Shown: positions 9,044 through 18,295, counted from the first letter of the stretch. The stretch is 64,000 bases of DNA from Isoptericola sp. BMS4 (GCF_011634835.1 NZ_SIRP01000001.1:1511603-1575602), one strand, 5' to 3'. Numbers and translations are program-made. Notes: a model not told the origin generated them from the letters alone.

Positions 9044-10032
9044 CCGTCGACCAGAGCGCACCCTCGGCCGCCGCGCCGGCCGGTCGGGCCGGCGCGGACG
9101 TCCCGCCGTCGCCCCCGCCGCACCGACGCCGTCGGGCGGCAGGCCGGGGCGGTGTGGACGATCGCCGAGGCCTGCTGTCCTCGGCGGACCACCAGCGCCC
9201 CGCGGTTCGCCGAGTGCTGACGCCGCTGCAGCTCGTGATGTTCCTCATCGTGTTCGCGCTGTCCGTGCTGCCGCTGCTGTGGCTCGCGAAGTCCGCGATC
9301 TCGCCGACGCAGGAGATCCTGCGCGAGCCGTTCCGGCTGTGGCCGAGCGACCCGCAGTGGGCGAACTTCGCCTCCGCCTGGAGCGAGCTCGGCGTCGGGC
9401 GGTACCTGTGGAACACGGTCGTGCTCACGGGCGGCTCGGTGTTCTTCCAGATGCTGGTGGCCACGACCCTCGGGTTCGGCATCGCCGTGCTCCGCCCGCG
9501 CTACTCGAAGGCCGTGTACGGCGCCGTGCTGTCCACGCTGCTGCTGCCGCCGACGGTGCTGCTCATCGGCTTGTACCTCACGATCCTCGACGTGCCGCTG
9601 GTGGGCGTGAACCTGCAGAGCACCGTGTGGAGCGTCTGGTTGCCGGCCGGCGTGCACGGGTTCAGCGTGCTGCTGTGCGTGCGGTTCTTCGAGGGGATCC
9701 CGCGCGAGCTGTTCGAGGCCGCGCAGATCGACGGTGCCGGCCCGTGGGCGATCTTCCGGCGGATCGTGCTGCCGATGTCCAAGCCGATCCTCACCGTCGT
9801 CGGGCTGCTCGGCGTCATGGCGTCCTGGAAGGACTTCCTCTGGCCGCTGATCGCCATCCCCGACTCGGGGGCGCAGCCCATCAGCGTGGCGCTGGCCCGC
9901 ATCGCCCCGTTCGTGCAGGAGAACATGCTGTTCGCGGCCCTGTTCATCGCGGCCCTGCCGCCCGTGCTGCTGTTCATCGTCTTCCAGAAGCACATCGTCG
10001 CGGGCGCCGGGTTCTCCGGGCTCAAGGGCTGA
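9040..10032 (+). CDS. Sugar ABC transporter permease, MalG type
   Basis: 330 residues from ATG 9040, overlapping the previous gene by 4 nt (ATGA). The long polar N-terminus (about 60 residues, Pro/Arg rich) is followed by six membrane segments and the EAA loop EAAQIDGAGPWAIFRRIVLP. Strongly similar to the truncated permease at 1-441, pointing to duplication of an importer within the same locus. Last gene of the three-gene import operon; its stop is 15 bp from the convergent esterase gene. Confidence 0.94.
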   Translation: MTVDQSAPSAAAPAGRAGADVPPSPPPHRRRRAAGRGGVDDRRGLLSSADHQRPAVRRVLTPLQLVMFLIVFALSVLPLLWLAKSAISPTQEILREPFRLWPSDPQWANFASAWSELGVGRYLWNTVVLTGGSVFFQMLVATTLGFGIAVLRPRYSKAVYGAVLSTLLLPPTVLLIGLYLTILDVPLVGVNLQSTVWSVWLPAGVHGFSVLLCVRFFEGIPRELFEAAQIDGAGPWAIFRRIVLPMSKPILTVVGLLGVMASWKDFLWPLIAIPDSGAQPISVALARIAPFVQENMLFAALFIAALPPVLLFIVFQKHIVAGAGFSGLKG

Positions 10033-10047
10033 GGGGCGCCGCCCCGC

Positions 10048-11079
10048 TCACCGCACGGCACGTGCGGCGCGCTCCACGGCGCGCCGCACGTGGTCGTGCG
10101 TCGCCGCGTACGCGGCGGCCTCGTCCTCGCGCAGGCCCGGGTACCAGGCGTGGCCCGCCGGGTAGACCTCAAGCTCGAGGCCGCCGTCCGGGGCGTCGTC
10201 GGGGCCGGGAACGGCACTGGCGATGGCCAGCTGGCCCTGCGGCGGGACGTGGGTGTCCCACGCCGCCGCCTCCACGCGCACCGGCACGCGCAGGTGGCGC
10301 GCGGCGACGGACGCGTCGCTGTAGCGCAGCACCTCGCGAGCCTCGGGGTGCTCGGCCACGTACCGCCGCACCGCCTCGCCGCTGCCCAGGCATCGCACGG
10401 CGAGCCGCAGGTCGTGCTGGCCGAAGCTTGGCACGACGAGCGTGGCGCCCACGACGCGGTCGTCCCACGGCGCGGCGAGGGCCGCGATCCCGCCGCCGAA
10501 GCTCTTGCCGACGTGGTACAGCGGGACGTCGTCCGCACCGGTCTCGGCGAGCACCTCGAGCAGCGCCGTGCCGGCGTGCCACAGGTCGACCGCGCAGCGA
10601 CCGAGCGCGTACGTGCCGACGTCGTCGATGCCGTGCACCACGTGCTCGACGTTCACCGGCGGCGCGCCGAGGCCGGCGTTGAGGGCGCCCAGGCCCCGGG
10701 CGACGGGGAAGATCACCGCCGCGTCGGCGGGGACGCGCTCCAGGTCGGGGAAGTCGCGCCCGCCGTACCCGTGACCGTGCACGATCCCGACGCGCGCCAG
10801 GTCTGTAGCAGGCAGCCCGACCCAGCCGCGGAGCCGCAGCCCGTCAGCGGCTGTGAACGTGACGCGCGAGACGTCGTGCGCCCCCGCGCGCCCGAGCGGC
10901 TCGAGCACCGCGTCGGCGGGGGCCGTGCGCGCCGCGGCGTACCACTCCCGCCAGAGCCGTGCGAAGCCCTCGGGCTCGTCCGCCGGGCGCACGGACAACA
11001 GCCCGTCGAGGTCATACCCGAAGGTGCCGTCGATCGGGCTGTCGGGGTACCAGCGGTCGTACGGCGGGCGTGGCGGCAT
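10048..11079 (-). CDS. Alpha/beta hydrolase, acetyl-xylan-esterase (CE7/AXE1)-like
   Basis: 343 residues, ATG 11079 with GAGGAG 7 nt upstream. Alpha/beta-hydrolase features: an oxyanion-type HGHGYGG loop, nucleophile serine in VGKSFGG, candidate acid in AWDTHVPP and histidine in PAGHAWYP. The layout is closest to AXE1/CE7 or dienelactone-hydrolase-like enzymes, which deacetylate sugars. No signal peptide, so an intracellular role on imported acetylated oligosaccharides is inferred. Divergent from the first beta-helix gene and sharing its operator-rich intergenic region. Confidence 0.82.
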   Translation of the reverse strand: MPPRPPYDRWYPDSPIDGTFGYDLDGLLSVRPADEPEGFARLWREWYAAARTAPADAVLEPLGRAGAHDVSRVTFTAADGLRLRGWVGLPATDLARVGIVHGHGYGGRDFPDLERVPADAAVIFPVARGLGALNAGLGAPPVNVEHVVHGIDDVGTYALGRCAVDLWHAGTALLEVLAETGADDVPLYHVGKSFGGGIAALAAPWDDRVVGATLVVPSFGQHDLRLAVRCLGSGEAVRRYVAEHPEAREVLRYSDASVAARHLRVPVRVEAAAWDTHVPPQGQLAIASAVPGPDDAPDGGLELEVYPAGHAWYPGLREDEAAAYAATHDHVRRAVERAARAVR

Positions 11080-11112
11080 GGGGAGGCTCCTCGGCTCGTC
11101 GGTCTGGTGAGA

Positions 11113-11160
11113 TGACGGTTGACAGTAACGGTTGACAGTGACCGGTCATCGGATATCGTA
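11113..11160 (+). promoter_or_regulatory. Promoter with repeated operator motif before beta-helix gene
   Basis: Two direct copies of ACGGTTGACAGT (from about 11115 and 11129) are followed by the palindrome TGACCGGTCA (11139-11148). TTGACA at 11132-11137 with TATCGT at 11154-11159 (16-bp spacing) is a plausible promoter. The TCATCGGATATCGTAG end resembles TCATCCGATACAGTAG before the aldolase gene, linking both to one regulator. Confidence 0.6.
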
Positions 11161-11215
11161 GGCGAACGCAGGGCACCGTGCGGTATCGCACTCCAACGAC
11201 GGAGGGAGCACCACC

Positions 11216-13138
11216 ATGTCCGCCACGCCCACCACGGGTCTCAGTGAGCACGACGGGACCAGCGGGCACCAGAGCCGCCGCCGCATCCTGGGTCTCGGCC
11301 TCACCGGAGCGGCCGCCGGAGCGTTCGCGCTCTCCGGCGCGACACCCGCGACCGCGCTGGAGCGGGGCAGGGGCTACGGTCAGGGGAACGGCCACACGGC
11401 CCCGGTCGTCAGCTGGGTCGACATCCACGAGTACGCCTCGCTCGTCCCGAACCGGCACGCCGCTGAGGCCGACTGGGACTGGACCGCGGCGGTCCAGACG
11501 GCGATCGACGAGAACCAGGGCCGCGTCGTCTACTTCCCGAACACCGCCCCGCGCTACCTGATCAGCGACTATGTCGCGCTGCGCGAGCGCACCACGCTCG
11601 TGGGCGACGGCGACTCGAGGATCTACTTCACGATCTCCCTCCCGGACGCCGGCGACATCCACGAGCGGGGCGGTTTCTTCCGGCTGCGGGAGCAGAAGGT
11701 GATCGACGACCCGACGGGGGCGTTCTCGTACGACATCACCGTGCGCGACCTCACCTTCGAGTCCGTCGAGCAGCAGCGCGCCGGCGCCTTCAAGCTCGTC
11801 AATGCCCGCCGTGTCACCATCACGGGGTGCACGTTCGTCAACTGCGGCGGCGTGTTCGTGTGCCACGAGCTGGAGATGAACGGCGCCTACGACCGCGGCG
11901 ACGCCGGGACCAGCGGCGACCCGGCGGTCGAAGCGGGGTTCTCCCCGGACTCGACGGACGACCTGTGCGAGGACGTCCGATTCACGGACAACCGCGTGGA
12001 GGGGCAGACGTACTTCGTCATGGCGGTCCGGCTCAACTTCGTCAAGCGTGCCGTGGTCACCGGCAACATCTGCCGGTGGGCCTCCATCTCCTGGTGGGGC
12101 GGCGGCGCGCGCAAGGGCGAGGGCGGCGAGCTGAGGTTCCTGCGCCGGTGCCGGCAGTTCACGATCGCGAACAACTACCTGTCCTGGAACAACGGGTCGA
12201 TCTACGGCAACAACGGCACCGACCTCACCATCACCGGCAACGTCTGCGAGTACGCCGTCGACGTCGGCATCGACATGGAGGGCTGCACCCACTACGTCGT
12301 CGACGGCAACGTCTGCCGCTACGCGGGCAACTTCTGCTACGCCGTCCTGTACGCCAGCGACAACGGCGTCTTCAGCAACAACGTCGCGATCCAGGGGCGC
12401 AAGGCCGAGGGCATCGGCGACATCGCCGAGCAGATGGGCAAGCACGTGTTCCGGCGCGTCGCCCAGTTCGAGGACGACCGCCCGCACCAGTTCGCGCTTC
12501 GTGGCAACACGTTCGTGTGGGAGGACGACACCGGCTTCGGCTCCTTCGGCACGGCCAGCGAGGTTCAGGCCGAGGTGACGGGCAACCACTTCGTCAACGT
12601 CGTGGTCGAGGGGTTCGACAAGGACGTCCCCATCGCCCAGAAGTACGACGAGACCTTCCACGACAACGACCTGCGCTTCACCAACGCCAGCAAGGCGGAC
12701 GACGTCTACGTCCAGCTGGGCGACCAGCGGCCCGAGGGGGCCTCCGTCCTCAGCGTGAAGAACAACACGCTCCGCATCGAGAACGCCGACCCCGCGGCCA
12801 TCCCCCTGGTGGTCCAGCAGGGCAACCCGGGCAAGAACAAGCTGACCGTCGTGGCGGGGAACGTCATCGACGCCGCCACCGACATCGCCATCGCCTACGT
12901 CGACTGGGCCGACGCGAGCGAGTCGGGGCACCAGTACTTCGACTTCGCCGACAACAAGGTGCGCGGCGGCGGCATCGTCGCGAACCTGTCGACCCACCCC
13001 GACGACGGCGGCGCGCGGGTCCGCGGCGACCAGGGCCACGCGAACAACACGACCTTCGACCTGACGCCCGTCCGGGTCGACCAGGCGCCTGACCGCGAGC
13101 GGTTCGGCGCGCTCCACTTCGGCCCGGACGTCGGCTGA
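11216..13138 (+). CDS. Tat-exported right-handed parallel beta-helix protein (polysaccharide lyase/hydrolase-like), copy 1
   Basis: 640 residues. Twin-arginine signal SRRRILGLGLTGAAAGAFALS (from residue 20) with a probable cleavage near ATA-LE (about 48). The mature part has a pectate-lyase-like N-terminal segment (TAAVQTAIDENQGRVVYFPN) and many parallel beta-helix rungs rich in GN, TGN and SNNV turns. Such proteins cleave or bind acidic polysaccharides, but no specific PL or GH family can be assigned by eye. ACGGAGGG lies about 11 nt before ATG 11216. The next gene is a close paralog. With two sulfatases and an esterase nearby, an extracellular role on a decorated acidic polysaccharide is inferred. 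Confidence 0.82.
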   Translation: MSATPTTGLSEHDGTSGHQSRRRILGLGLTGAAAGAFALSGATPATALERGRGYGQGNGHTAPVVSWVDIHEYASLVPNRHAAEADWDWTAAVQTAIDENQGRVVYFPNTAPRYLISDYVALRERTTLVGDGDSRIYFTISLPDAGDIHERGGFFRLREQKVIDDPTGAFSYDITVRDLTFESVEQQRAGAFKLVNARRVTITGCTFVNCGGVFVCHELEMNGAYDRGDAGTSGDPAVEAGFSPDSTDDLCEDVRFTDNRVEGQTYFVMAVRLNFVKRAVVTGNICRWASISWWGGGARKGEGGELRFLRRCRQFTIANNYLSWNNGSIYGNNGTDLTITGNVCEYAVDVGIDMEGCTHYVVDGNVCRYAGNFCYAVLYASDNGVFSNNVAIQGRKAEGIGDIAEQMGKHVFRRVAQFEDDRPHQFALRGNTFVWEDDTGFGSFGTASEVQAEVTGNHFVNVVVEGFDKDVPIAQKYDETFHDNDLRFTNASKADDVYVQLGDQRPEGASVLSVKNNTLRIENADPAAIPLVVQQGNPGKNKLTVVAGNVIDAATDIAIAYVDWADASESGHQYFDFADNKVRGGGIVANLSTHPDDGGARVRGDQGHANNTTFDLTPVRVDQAPDRERFGALHFGPDVG

Positions 13139-13253
13139 CGCCTCGCCGACCACCCGGACCCTCGGACCGCTCGAACCGAGCGGCCGATCCCGCAGACGAC
13201 CGCCGACCGTGCGGTTGAGCCACGCCACTCTCCAACGACGGAGGAGCACCATC

Positions 13254-15164
13254 ATGCCCATCACGTCCACCACAGGGACCGCCTCGCCGGCTGAAGGAGC
13301 CGGCCACCAGACCCGTCGCCGGATCCTCGGGCTCGGCCTGACCGGCGCCGCCGCGAGCGCGCTCGCGCTGTCCGGGGGCGCGCCCGCCACAGCCCTGCCA
13401 CGGAGCAAGGGCGACGGGAAGGGACAGGCCGGCGTCGCCGCGGCCGACCCCACCGCGCCGCCCGTGCCGAGCTGGGTCGACATCCACGAGTACGTCTCGC
13501 TCGTGCCGAACCAGAGCGATGCCGAGGCGGACTGGGACTGGACCGCGGCGATCCAGGCGGCGATCGACGAGAACCAGGGCCGGGTGATCTATTTCCCCAA
13601 CACGGCGCCGCGCTACCTGGTGAGCGACTACATCGCGATGCGAGAGCGCACCTCGCTGCGTGGCGACGGGGACTCGCGGATCTATTTCACGATCCCGATC
13701 GAGGACACCGACGACATCCACGTCCGGGGCGGGTTCTTCCGGCTGCGTGAGCAGAAGGTGATGGATGACCCGACGGGGGCGTTCTCGTACGACATCACCG
13801 TGCGTGACCTGACGTTCGAGTCGCTCGAGCAGCAGCGCAACGGCGTCTTCAAGCTGGTCAACGCCCGTCGCGTGACGATCGCCGGATGCACCTTCGTCAA
13901 CTGCGGGGCAGCGTTCGTGTGCCACGAGCTGGAGATGAACGGCGCGTACGACCGCGGCAATCCCGGGACCAGCGGGGACCCGGCGGTCCAGGCCGGCTTC
14001 TCGCCGGACTCGACGGACGACCTGTGCGAGGACGTCTGGTTCACCGACAACCACGTCGACGGCGTCACGTACTTCGTCATGGCACTGCGCCTGAACTTCG
14101 TCAAGCGTGCGGTGATCACCGGCAACATCTGTCGATTCGCTCAGGTCTCCTGGTGGGGCGGCGGCGCGCGCAAGGGGGAGGGCGGCGAGAAGCACTTCCT
14201 GCGCCGGTGCCTGCAGTTCACCATCGCGCACAACTACCTGCACCGGAACAACGGCGCGATCTACGGCAACAACGGCTCGGAGATCTCCGTCGTCGGCAAC
14301 ACGTGCGAGTACTCGATCGACACGGCGATCGACATGGAGGGGTGCCAGAACTTCACCGTGGACGGCAACACGGTGAAGTACGCGGGCAACTTCTGCTACA
14401 GCGTGTTCTACGGCTGCCGCAACGGCGTGTTCAGCAACAACGTCGCGATCCAGGGCCCGGCGGCGGCCGACATGGGGCCGGTCGGCCAGCAGCACGGGCG
14501 GGAGGTGTTCCGGCAGATCGCGAGCTTCGACGACGACGGGGTGCCCGAGCAGTTCGCCGTGCGTGGCAACACGTTCCGCTGGGACGGTGCCGAGGGCTTC
14601 GGTGTGCTACGCCTCGACAACTACGGGGACGTGGCCATCACCGACAACTACTTCGAGAACGTCGTGCTGGACGGACTGGTGGGACACTCGAAGAGCTCCC
14701 AGTCTCTGGTCGGCAACGAGTTCCGGTTCACCAACGCCACTGCGGCCGACGACGTCTACGTCGCGCTCGGCCGCCAGAACGGCCTCGGGCGCTCCTGCGT
14801 GGTGCGGGACAACCGGCTGCAGATCGCGAACGCCGACCCGGCCGCCATCCCGCTGCTGGTGGTCCAGCACCGCGCCGACGCGGCCTCGATGACCACGATC
14901 GACCGGAACACGATCGACGCTGCCACCGACGTCGCGATCGCGTACGGCGACCTGCGCACGGGCGACCGAGCCTCCGGCCAGACGTTCGCCGTGCGGGACA
15001 ACGTCGTGGCGCAGGGGCAGCTCGCCAACCTCAGCCGCGGCGGGCGCACCGACGTGCTGCAGACCGGCAACGTCGACTGGGACCTGGCCGACGTCGCCTG
15101 GGCCGAGCAGCCGGACACCGACCGCTACGCGAACCTCGCCTACGGCCTGGCGATCACGGCGTGA
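13254..15164 (+). CDS. Tat-exported right-handed parallel beta-helix protein, copy 2
   Basis: 636 residues from ATG 13254, chosen because ACGGAGGAG precedes it and the Tat motif TRRRILGLGL then falls at residues 20-29, exactly as in copy 1. Colinear with copy 1 over the whole length, with long identical blocks (for example WGGGARKGEGGE and VRDLTFES). A variable linker after the signal and divergent C-terminal rungs distinguish them. The untranslated leader is also duplicated: CTCCAACGACGGAGG occurs before both genes. A 7-bp hairpin (13167-13183) lies between the copies. Tandem gene duplication followed by specialisation is the simplest reading. Confidence 0.82.
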   Translation: MPITSTTGTASPAEGAGHQTRRRILGLGLTGAAASALALSGGAPATALPRSKGDGKGQAGVAAADPTAPPVPSWVDIHEYVSLVPNQSDAEADWDWTAAIQAAIDENQGRVIYFPNTAPRYLVSDYIAMRERTSLRGDGDSRIYFTIPIEDTDDIHVRGGFFRLREQKVMDDPTGAFSYDITVRDLTFESLEQQRNGVFKLVNARRVTIAGCTFVNCGAAFVCHELEMNGAYDRGNPGTSGDPAVQAGFSPDSTDDLCEDVWFTDNHVDGVTYFVMALRLNFVKRAVITGNICRFAQVSWWGGGARKGEGGEKHFLRRCLQFTIAHNYLHRNNGAIYGNNGSEISVVGNTCEYSIDTAIDMEGCQNFTVDGNTVKYAGNFCYSVFYGCRNGVFSNNVAIQGPAAADMGPVGQQHGREVFRQIASFDDDGVPEQFAVRGNTFRWDGAEGFGVLRLDNYGDVAITDNYFENVVLDGLVGHSKSSQSLVGNEFRFTNATAADDVYVALGRQNGLGRSCVVRDNRLQIANADPAAIPLLVVQHRADAASMTTIDRNTIDAATDVAIAYGDLRTGDRASGQTFAVRDNVVAQGQLANLSRGGRTDVLQTGNVDWDLADVAWAEQPDTDRYANLAYGLAITA

Positions 15165-15181
15165 CGACGACCTGACCACGG

Positions 15182-15215
15182 CGGGCGTGGCGCCGGGTGA
15201 CCGGCGCCACGCCCG
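15182..15215 (+). terminator. Hairpin terminator after beta-helix gene 2
   Basis: Perfect 15-bp stem (left arm CGGGCGTGGCGCCGG) with loop GTGA, 18 nt after the stop codon and before the sulfatase gene. It may reduce read-through into that gene. Confidence 0.75.
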
Positions 15216-15253
15216 TACCTGCCCCCGCGAGATACCCGAACCAGAGGATCGCG

Positions 15254-16576
15254 ATGAACCGCTCCGTGAGACGGCCGAACCTCGTGTACCTGCACTCCCA
15301 CGACACGGGCCGCTACGTGAGCCCCTACGGGTACGCCGCGCCGACGCCGCACCTGCAGCGCCTCGCCGCCGGCGGCGTCGTCTTCCGCGACGCCTACGCG
15401 GCAGCGCCCACGTGCTCGCCGTCCCGCGCGGCGCTCACCACGGGCCGTTACCCGCACGAGGTGGGCATGCTGGGGCTCGCGAACCGCGGCTTCGCCCTGT
15501 CGGACCCGGACGAGCACGTGGCTCGCACGCTGCGGGCGGAGGGCTACACCACGGCGCTCGCGGGCGTGCAGCACGTCAGCACCGACTGGGAGCAGGTCGG
15601 CTACAGCGAGGTGCTCCCGGTCGCCTCGCGCGACGCCCCCGACGTCAGCGCGGCGGCCGTGGAGTTCCTGTCCGGCCAGCGGGACAGCGACGAACCGTTC
15701 TTCCTCGACGTCGGCTTCCGCGAGACGCACCGCGAGTTCGACGCCGCCGAGGCCCAGGACGACGCGCGATACCTGCGCCCGCCCGAGCCCCTGCCCGACA
15801 CGCCGGAGGTGCGCGAGGAGATGGCGCGCTTCCGGGCCAGCCTGCGCCGGCTGGACGACGGCGTCGGTGCCGTCCTGGACGCGCTGGATGCGCACGGCCT
15901 GGCGCAGGACACCGTCGTCGTGTGCACCACGGACCACGGCCTGCCCTTCCCGTCGATGAAGGGACAGCTCACGACCCACGGGCTGGGGGTCATGTTGCTG
16001 GTGCGCGGCCCGGGGTTCCCGGCGGGCGGGGTCGTGGACGCACTCGTCACCCAGCTCGACGTGCTCCCCACGTTATACCGGGCGGCAGGGGTCGAGGTGC
16101 CCGCCCCGCTGCCGGGACGTCCTCTCCAGCCGCTCGCGTCGGGCGAGGTCGACCGGTTGCACGACGCCGTGTTCGGGGAGACGACGTTCCACGTCGCGTA
16201 CGCGCCGCAGCGGTCGGTACGTACCGACCGCTGGTGCTACGTGCGCCGGTTCGACGACCTGGGCAGTGACCCGGTGAGCAACGAGGCGGAATCCCCGGCG
16301 CTGGACGTCCTCCTCGCGGCGGGCTGGGGCTCGCGCCCTCGCGAGCGCGAGCTGCTCTTCGACCGGCTGCTCGACCCGCAGGAGGCGGAGAACGTCGCGG
16401 GCGAGCCGTGGGCCGCCGTGGCGCTGGCCGGTCTGCGGGCCCGCCTCGAGGAGTGGATGGTCGAGACCGACGACCCCGTGCGCCACGGCCCGGTGCCACC
16501 GCCGCCGGGCGCGCGGGTCGACGACCCCAGCCCGAACCCGATCGCGCGCCAGGCGCGGCTGGCCGCGGGCCGGTAG
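15254..16576 (+). CDS. Type I sulfatase, N-sulfoglucosamine sulfohydrolase-like
   Basis: 440 residues from ATG 15254, preferred because AGAGGA lies 5 nt upstream. The N-terminus NLVYLHSHDTGRYVSPYG carries the metal-binding Asp, and Cys54 lies in APTCSPSRAALTTGRYP (C-S-P-S-R), the formylglycine signature. The HSHDTGRY start and TTDHGLPFPSMKGQL segment recall the heparan N-sulfatase-like branch of family S1; this subgroup call is from pattern memory. No signal peptide. Second sulfatase of the locus and clearly different from the one at 5046-6512, so two different sulfate positions may be removed. Confidence 0.92.
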   Translation: MNRSVRRPNLVYLHSHDTGRYVSPYGYAAPTPHLQRLAAGGVVFRDAYAAAPTCSPSRAALTTGRYPHEVGMLGLANRGFALSDPDEHVARTLRAEGYTTALAGVQHVSTDWEQVGYSEVLPVASRDAPDVSAAAVEFLSGQRDSDEPFFLDVGFRETHREFDAAEAQDDARYLRPPEPLPDTPEVREEMARFRASLRRLDDGVGAVLDALDAHGLAQDTVVVCTTDHGLPFPSMKGQLTTHGLGVMLLVRGPGFPAGGVVDALVTQLDVLPTLYRAAGVEVPAPLPGRPLQPLASGEVDRLHDAVFGETTFHVAYAPQRSVRTDRWCYVRRFDDLGSDPVSNEAESPALDVLLAAGWGSRPRERELLFDRLLDPQEAENVAGEPWAAVALAGLRARLEEWMVETDDPVRHGPVPPPPGARVDDPSPNPIARQARLAAGR

Positions 16577-16581
16577 TCGGA

Positions 16582-16616
16582 CGCCCTCTCCCCGGCGGTC
16601 GGGCGGGGAGAGGGCG
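16582..16616. terminator. Bidirectional hairpin terminator
   Basis: 12-bp perfect stem (CGCCCTCTCCCC with its complement) and 11-nt loop between the convergent sulfatase and arabinofuranosidase genes. Confidence 0.8.
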
Positions 16617-16626
16617 GACGCCCGTG

Positions 16627-18198
16627 TCAGGCGCGGGCGAACGTCCCGGCGAACGCGGTCCAGGACTCCGGGGCGAGGCGCACGGTCGTGGTCCCGCCGT
16701 CGGTGGCCGCGACCGCGTCGGCCGTGTCGAGGGCGGACCAGCACGTCTGCGCGACCTTGGCCGCGTGCTCCGGCCCGTGCACGGCCGGCTCGTGGTCGGC
16801 GACCATCCGCCAGCCCTCGGCGAGCTCGAGACCGGCGCCGACGTGGGCCAGCTCGACCTCGACCTCGCGGTCGGACCGGTTGGTGAGGAACAGGCCCAGC
16901 GCCCCGTCGTCGTCCACCGTGGCGGCGGCGGTGACGAGCGGCACATCGCCGTGGCGGTCCGTGGTGGAGGTCGGCGCCTCGACGCGGACGTCGAGCGCGG
17001 TGCCGCGGGCGAGGCGCGCCGTCGTGGCGAACGGGTGGAACGTGGGCTGGCGCCAGGCCTCGCCGCCGGGCTCGGTCATGATCGGCGCGATGACGTTGAC
17101 GAGCTGCGCCAGGCAGGCCACCGGCACGCGGTCGGCGTGGTTGAGGAGCGTGACCATGAGGTCGCCGACGACGACGGCGTCCAGCCCCGAGTAGACGTCC
17201 TCGATGATCCGCGGGGCGTCCCGCTGGATCGGCAGGTTCTCCTCGCCGCCGAAGCGGGTCTCGTTGTACCAGACGTTCCACTCGTCGAAGCTGATCGTGA
17301 TCTTCTTGTCCGAGCGGCGCTCGGCCCCGACGGCGTCGGCGGACGCGACGACGCGGTCGATGAACCGGTCCATCGCGGTGCCGGAGGCCAGGAACGACGC
17401 CCGGTCGCCGCCGATCTCCTCGTAGTACGCGTGCATGGAGATGTGGTCCACCAGGTCGTAGGTGTACGACAGGACGGTCCGCTCCCACTCGCCGAAGGTG
17501 GGCATCTGCATGGAGGACGAGCCGCAGACGATGAGGGAGATCGACGGGTCGACGAGCTTCATCGCCTTGCCCGCCTCGAAGGCGAGCTTGCCGTACTCGT
17601 GCGCGTTCTTCTGCCCGATCTGCCAGGGCCCGTCCATCTCGTTGCCGAGGCACCACAGCTTCACCCCGTAGGGCTCGGTGCGGCCGTTGGCGATGCGCAG
17701 GTCGGCCCACCGGGTGCCGGCCTCGCCGTTGCAGTACTCGACGAGGGCGGCGGCGGCGTCGACGCCGCGGGTGCCGAGGTTGACGGCCATCATCGGCTCG
17801 ATGCCCTCGCGCTCGGCCCACTGGAGGAACTCGTCCGTGCCGACGAGGTTGGGCTCGACGGTGCGCCAGGCCAGGTCGAGGAACGGCTTGCGCTGCTCGA
17901 CGGGCCCGACGGCGTCCTCCCACACGTAGTTGGAGACGAAGTTGCCGCCGGGGTAGCGGACCATCGGGACGCCGAGCTCGTGCACGAGCTCGGCCACGTC
18001 CTTGCGGAAGCCGTGCTCGTCCGCCGTGGGGTGCCCCGGCTCGTGGATGCCGGTGTACACGGCGCGACCGAGGTGCTCGACGAACGAGCCGAACAGGCGG
18101 CGGTCGACGGCGCCGCGGCGGAAGTCGGGGTGGAGCGTGACGCGCGGGCGCGCGGCAGGGTGCCGGTGGTCGGTCGGCGTGGGCTGCTGGTCGGGCAT
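16627..18198 (-). CDS. Alpha-L-arabinofuranosidase, glycoside hydrolase family 51
   Basis: 523 residues from ATG 18198 (AGGGAG upstream; a longer frame to 18279 crosses the operator region). The TIM-barrel catalytic residues are visible: acid/base E187 in CLGNEMDG and nucleophile E306 in SFDEWNVWY. Their 119-residue separation equals that in characterised GH51 enzymes. YPGGNFVSNY and the C-terminal beta domain are also typical. No signal peptide: it removes arabinofuranosyl residues from imported arabino-oligosaccharides in the cytosol. Divergent from the lacI-type gene, with a shared operator between them. Confidence 0.95.
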   Translation of the reverse strand: MPDQQPTPTDHRHPAARPRVTLHPDFRRGAVDRRLFGSFVEHLGRAVYTGIHEPGHPTADEHGFRKDVAELVHELGVPMVRYPGGNFVSNYVWEDAVGPVEQRKPFLDLAWRTVEPNLVGTDEFLQWAEREGIEPMMAVNLGTRGVDAAAALVEYCNGEAGTRWADLRIANGRTEPYGVKLWCLGNEMDGPWQIGQKNAHEYGKLAFEAGKAMKLVDPSISLIVCGSSSMQMPTFGEWERTVLSYTYDLVDHISMHAYYEEIGGDRASFLASGTAMDRFIDRVVASADAVGAERRSDKKITISFDEWNVWYNETRFGGEENLPIQRDAPRIIEDVYSGLDAVVVGDLMVTLLNHADRVPVACLAQLVNVIAPIMTEPGGEAWRQPTFHPFATTARLARGTALDVRVEAPTSTTDRHGDVPLVTAAATVDDDGALGLFLTNRSDREVEVELAHVGAGLELAEGWRMVADHEPAVHGPEHAAKVAQTCWSALDTADAVAATDGGTTTVRLAPESWTAFAGTFARA

Positions 18199-18279
18199 GG
18201 GGCTCGAACTCCCTTGTCGAGATGGGTGCCGGTGCGGCGGTCCAGGGGTCGCCACGCGCCGCGCTGGACGCACCATCAC

Positions 18280-18295
18280 GTTACAACGATGTAGA
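18280..18295. promoter_or_regulatory. LacI-family operator, site 1
   Basis: GTTACAACGATGTAGA, an imperfect palindrome. It matches two further sites at 19481-19496 and 19515-19530 with consensus TCTACAACGNTGTAGA, and lies between the divergent arabinofuranosidase and lacI genes. Confidence 0.75.
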
